Shown here piece after piece: positions 6,570 to 7,498 of a stretch of 7,498 nucleotides of DNA (its first letter is position 1; each line of letters begins with the position of its first letter). This stretch comes from Bacilli bacterium. GTDB taxonomy: Bacteria > Bacillota_I > Bacilli_A > RF39 > UBA660. The stretch is from positions 1 to 7,498 of the forward strand of contig JAFUFG010000056.1 of the NCBI GenBank assembly GCA_017470045.1, given 5' to 3'. Both the position numbers and the translations under genes were made by a program. The notes below the pieces were generated by a model. That model was not told where the DNA came from, searched no databases, and saw only the letters and a program-made list of their open reading frames with translations.

Positions 6570-7498
6570 ATGGAAAAAATCTGCGTGTACACATGTATAA
6601 CAGGAAACTATGATAATGTTAACGAAATACAAAATAAAGAAAAGGGAATTGATTATTATCTATTTACCAATAACAAAAATATTACATCTAACACATGGAA
6701 TGTAGTTTATATTGAAGATAAAAAATTAGATGACCAAAGATTATCTAGAAAGATTAAAATGCTTGGTCATCCAGAAATCAATGATAAGTATGATATTTCA
6801 GTTTGGATGGATGCTTCTGTTATATGGCAAAAAAGTATCAAAGAATTTGTAAAAACATACTTGAAGGAAACTAACTTTGCAACTTTTAAACATGGATTTC
6901 GCGATTGTATCTATGTAGAAGCAAACGAATGTATTCGAGTAAAAAAAGACAAAAAAGAAACGATTTTAAAACACATTGATTTCTTAAGAAGCGAAGGATT
7001 CCCAGAACACTATGGATTATGCGAAATGACCGTTTTTGTAAAACGTCATAAAGATCCGTTAGTAAAAAAGACCATGAAAATGTGGTTTGATATGTTATGC
7101 AAATACAGTAAACGTGATCAATTAAGTTTTATGTATTGTGTATGGAAAACGCAGTTACCATTAGATATTATTCCATTACATGTATGGGAAAATGAATGGT
7201 TTAAAACCGTAATTCATAACTTTAAAAAGAACATTACCTCGACCAGAGTTTATTATGGAAATGATTTAGAGTTTGATCCAAATCGTTTTGAAGATTTGGA
7301 ATATAAGATAAAAGATAATGTATATTCTTTTTCTACCAAAGTACTAGAAGACTGTGAACAAATTGAAATAGAAGTGACAAACGTTCCTTTAGTAGAATAC
7401 AGTAAATTAAAAATAGAAGGAATTAAATTAACAAATGTCCACAAATACAATACGATTGATTATGAAGGAAAGAGTATCTTCTATACCGATTCTGGAAT
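6570..7498 (+). CDS. DUF616 (TOD1/MUCI70-like) glycosyltransferase-like protein, 3' end outside window
   Basis: Open from ATG 6570 to the right edge (309 codons, no stop). The first ~215 residues match the DUF616 domain: VYTCITGNYD at 6-15, YYLFTN at 29-34, the R-x-x-R-K-I-K block at 57-63, VWMDASV at 78-84 (taken as the acidic nucleotide-sugar site), FKHGFRDCIYVEANECI at 106-122, EGFPEHYGL at 142-150, FVKRH at 156-160 and SKRDQLSFMYCVWK at 180-193. The domain is related to plant TOD1/MUCI70 proteins and resembles GT-A enzymes. There is no signal peptide or membrane helix, so a cytoplasmic transferase acting on a lipid-linked glycan is likely. Beyond about residue 225 there is a strand-rich region with alternating hydrophobic and charged residues that is not part of DUF616; it may be an accessory beta domain. 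Donor and acceptor are unknown; dTDP-rhamnose from the upstream operon is one candidate donor. Confidence 0.88.
   Translation, partial: MEKICVYTCITGNYDNVNEIQNKEKGIDYYLFTNNKNITSNTWNVVYIEDKKLDDQRLSRKIKMLGHPEINDKYDISVWMDASVIWQKSIKEFVKTYLKETNFATFKHGFRDCIYVEANECIRVKKDKKETILKHIDFLRSEGFPEHYGLCEMTVFVKRHKDPLVKKTMKMWFDMLCKYSKRDQLSFMYCVWKTQLPLDIIPLHVWENEWFKTVIHNFKKNITSTRVYYGNDLEFDPNRFEDLEYKIKDNVYSFSTKVLEDCEQIEIEVTNVPLVEYSKLKIEGIKLTNVHKYNTIDYEGKSIFYTDSG

Noticed and set aside
1..7498. Possible TGA recoding, since no gene here ends in TGA
   Set aside because: Only six stops are visible (three TAA, three TAG), which is too few, and conserved Trp positions use TGG with no in-frame TGA in any gene.

Overview
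This window comes from an AT-rich bacterium. It uses the standard code: Trp is TGG throughout and no gene is interrupted by an in-frame TGA. Strong Shine-Dalgarno sites, short intrinsic terminators and surface-glycan genes point to Bacillota (Firmicutes), perhaps a gut-type Bacilli or Erysipelotrichia-like lineage; the exact taxon cannot be read from this stretch. All genes are on the + strand, coding density is very high, and the largest gap between genes is 68 nt.

Left part (2-3026): a tight dTDP-L-rhamnose operon in the order rfbA (C-terminal part only; the gene enters from the left edge), a fused rfbC-rfbD gene, then rfbB. Gaps are 8 and 14 nt. Together the three genes cover all four steps from glucose-1-phosphate to dTDP-L-rhamnose, because epimerase and reductase are joined in one 479-residue polypeptide. 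The operon ends in an intrinsic terminator.

Right part (3094-7498): four genes that could use or decorate that sugar. They are a membrane-anchored SGNH/GDSL hydrolase, a polytopic acyltransferase-3 protein, a DUF2142 multispanning protein (probably a GT-C-like membrane transferase) and a DUF616 glycosyltransferase-like protein that runs off the right edge. The hydrolase and acyltransferase suggest O-acyl trimming and addition on a glycan; the last two suggest assembly or side-chain addition. The window holds no flippase, polymerase or ABC exporter.

The most striking structure is at the gene boundaries. Each of the four right-hand genes is preceded by the terminator of the gene before it, then almost at once by a -10 promoter element. 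A GGTG-type Shine-Dalgarno follows 7-8 nt after the -10 and the ATG lies 16-19 nt after it. The predicted transcription start falls at the first base of the Shine-Dalgarno, giving predicted leaders of only about 10-13 nt. Three of the four terminator hairpins also include stop-codon bases of the upstream gene. The right-hand genes thus look like self-contained single-gene units, unlike the polycistronic rhamnose operon.
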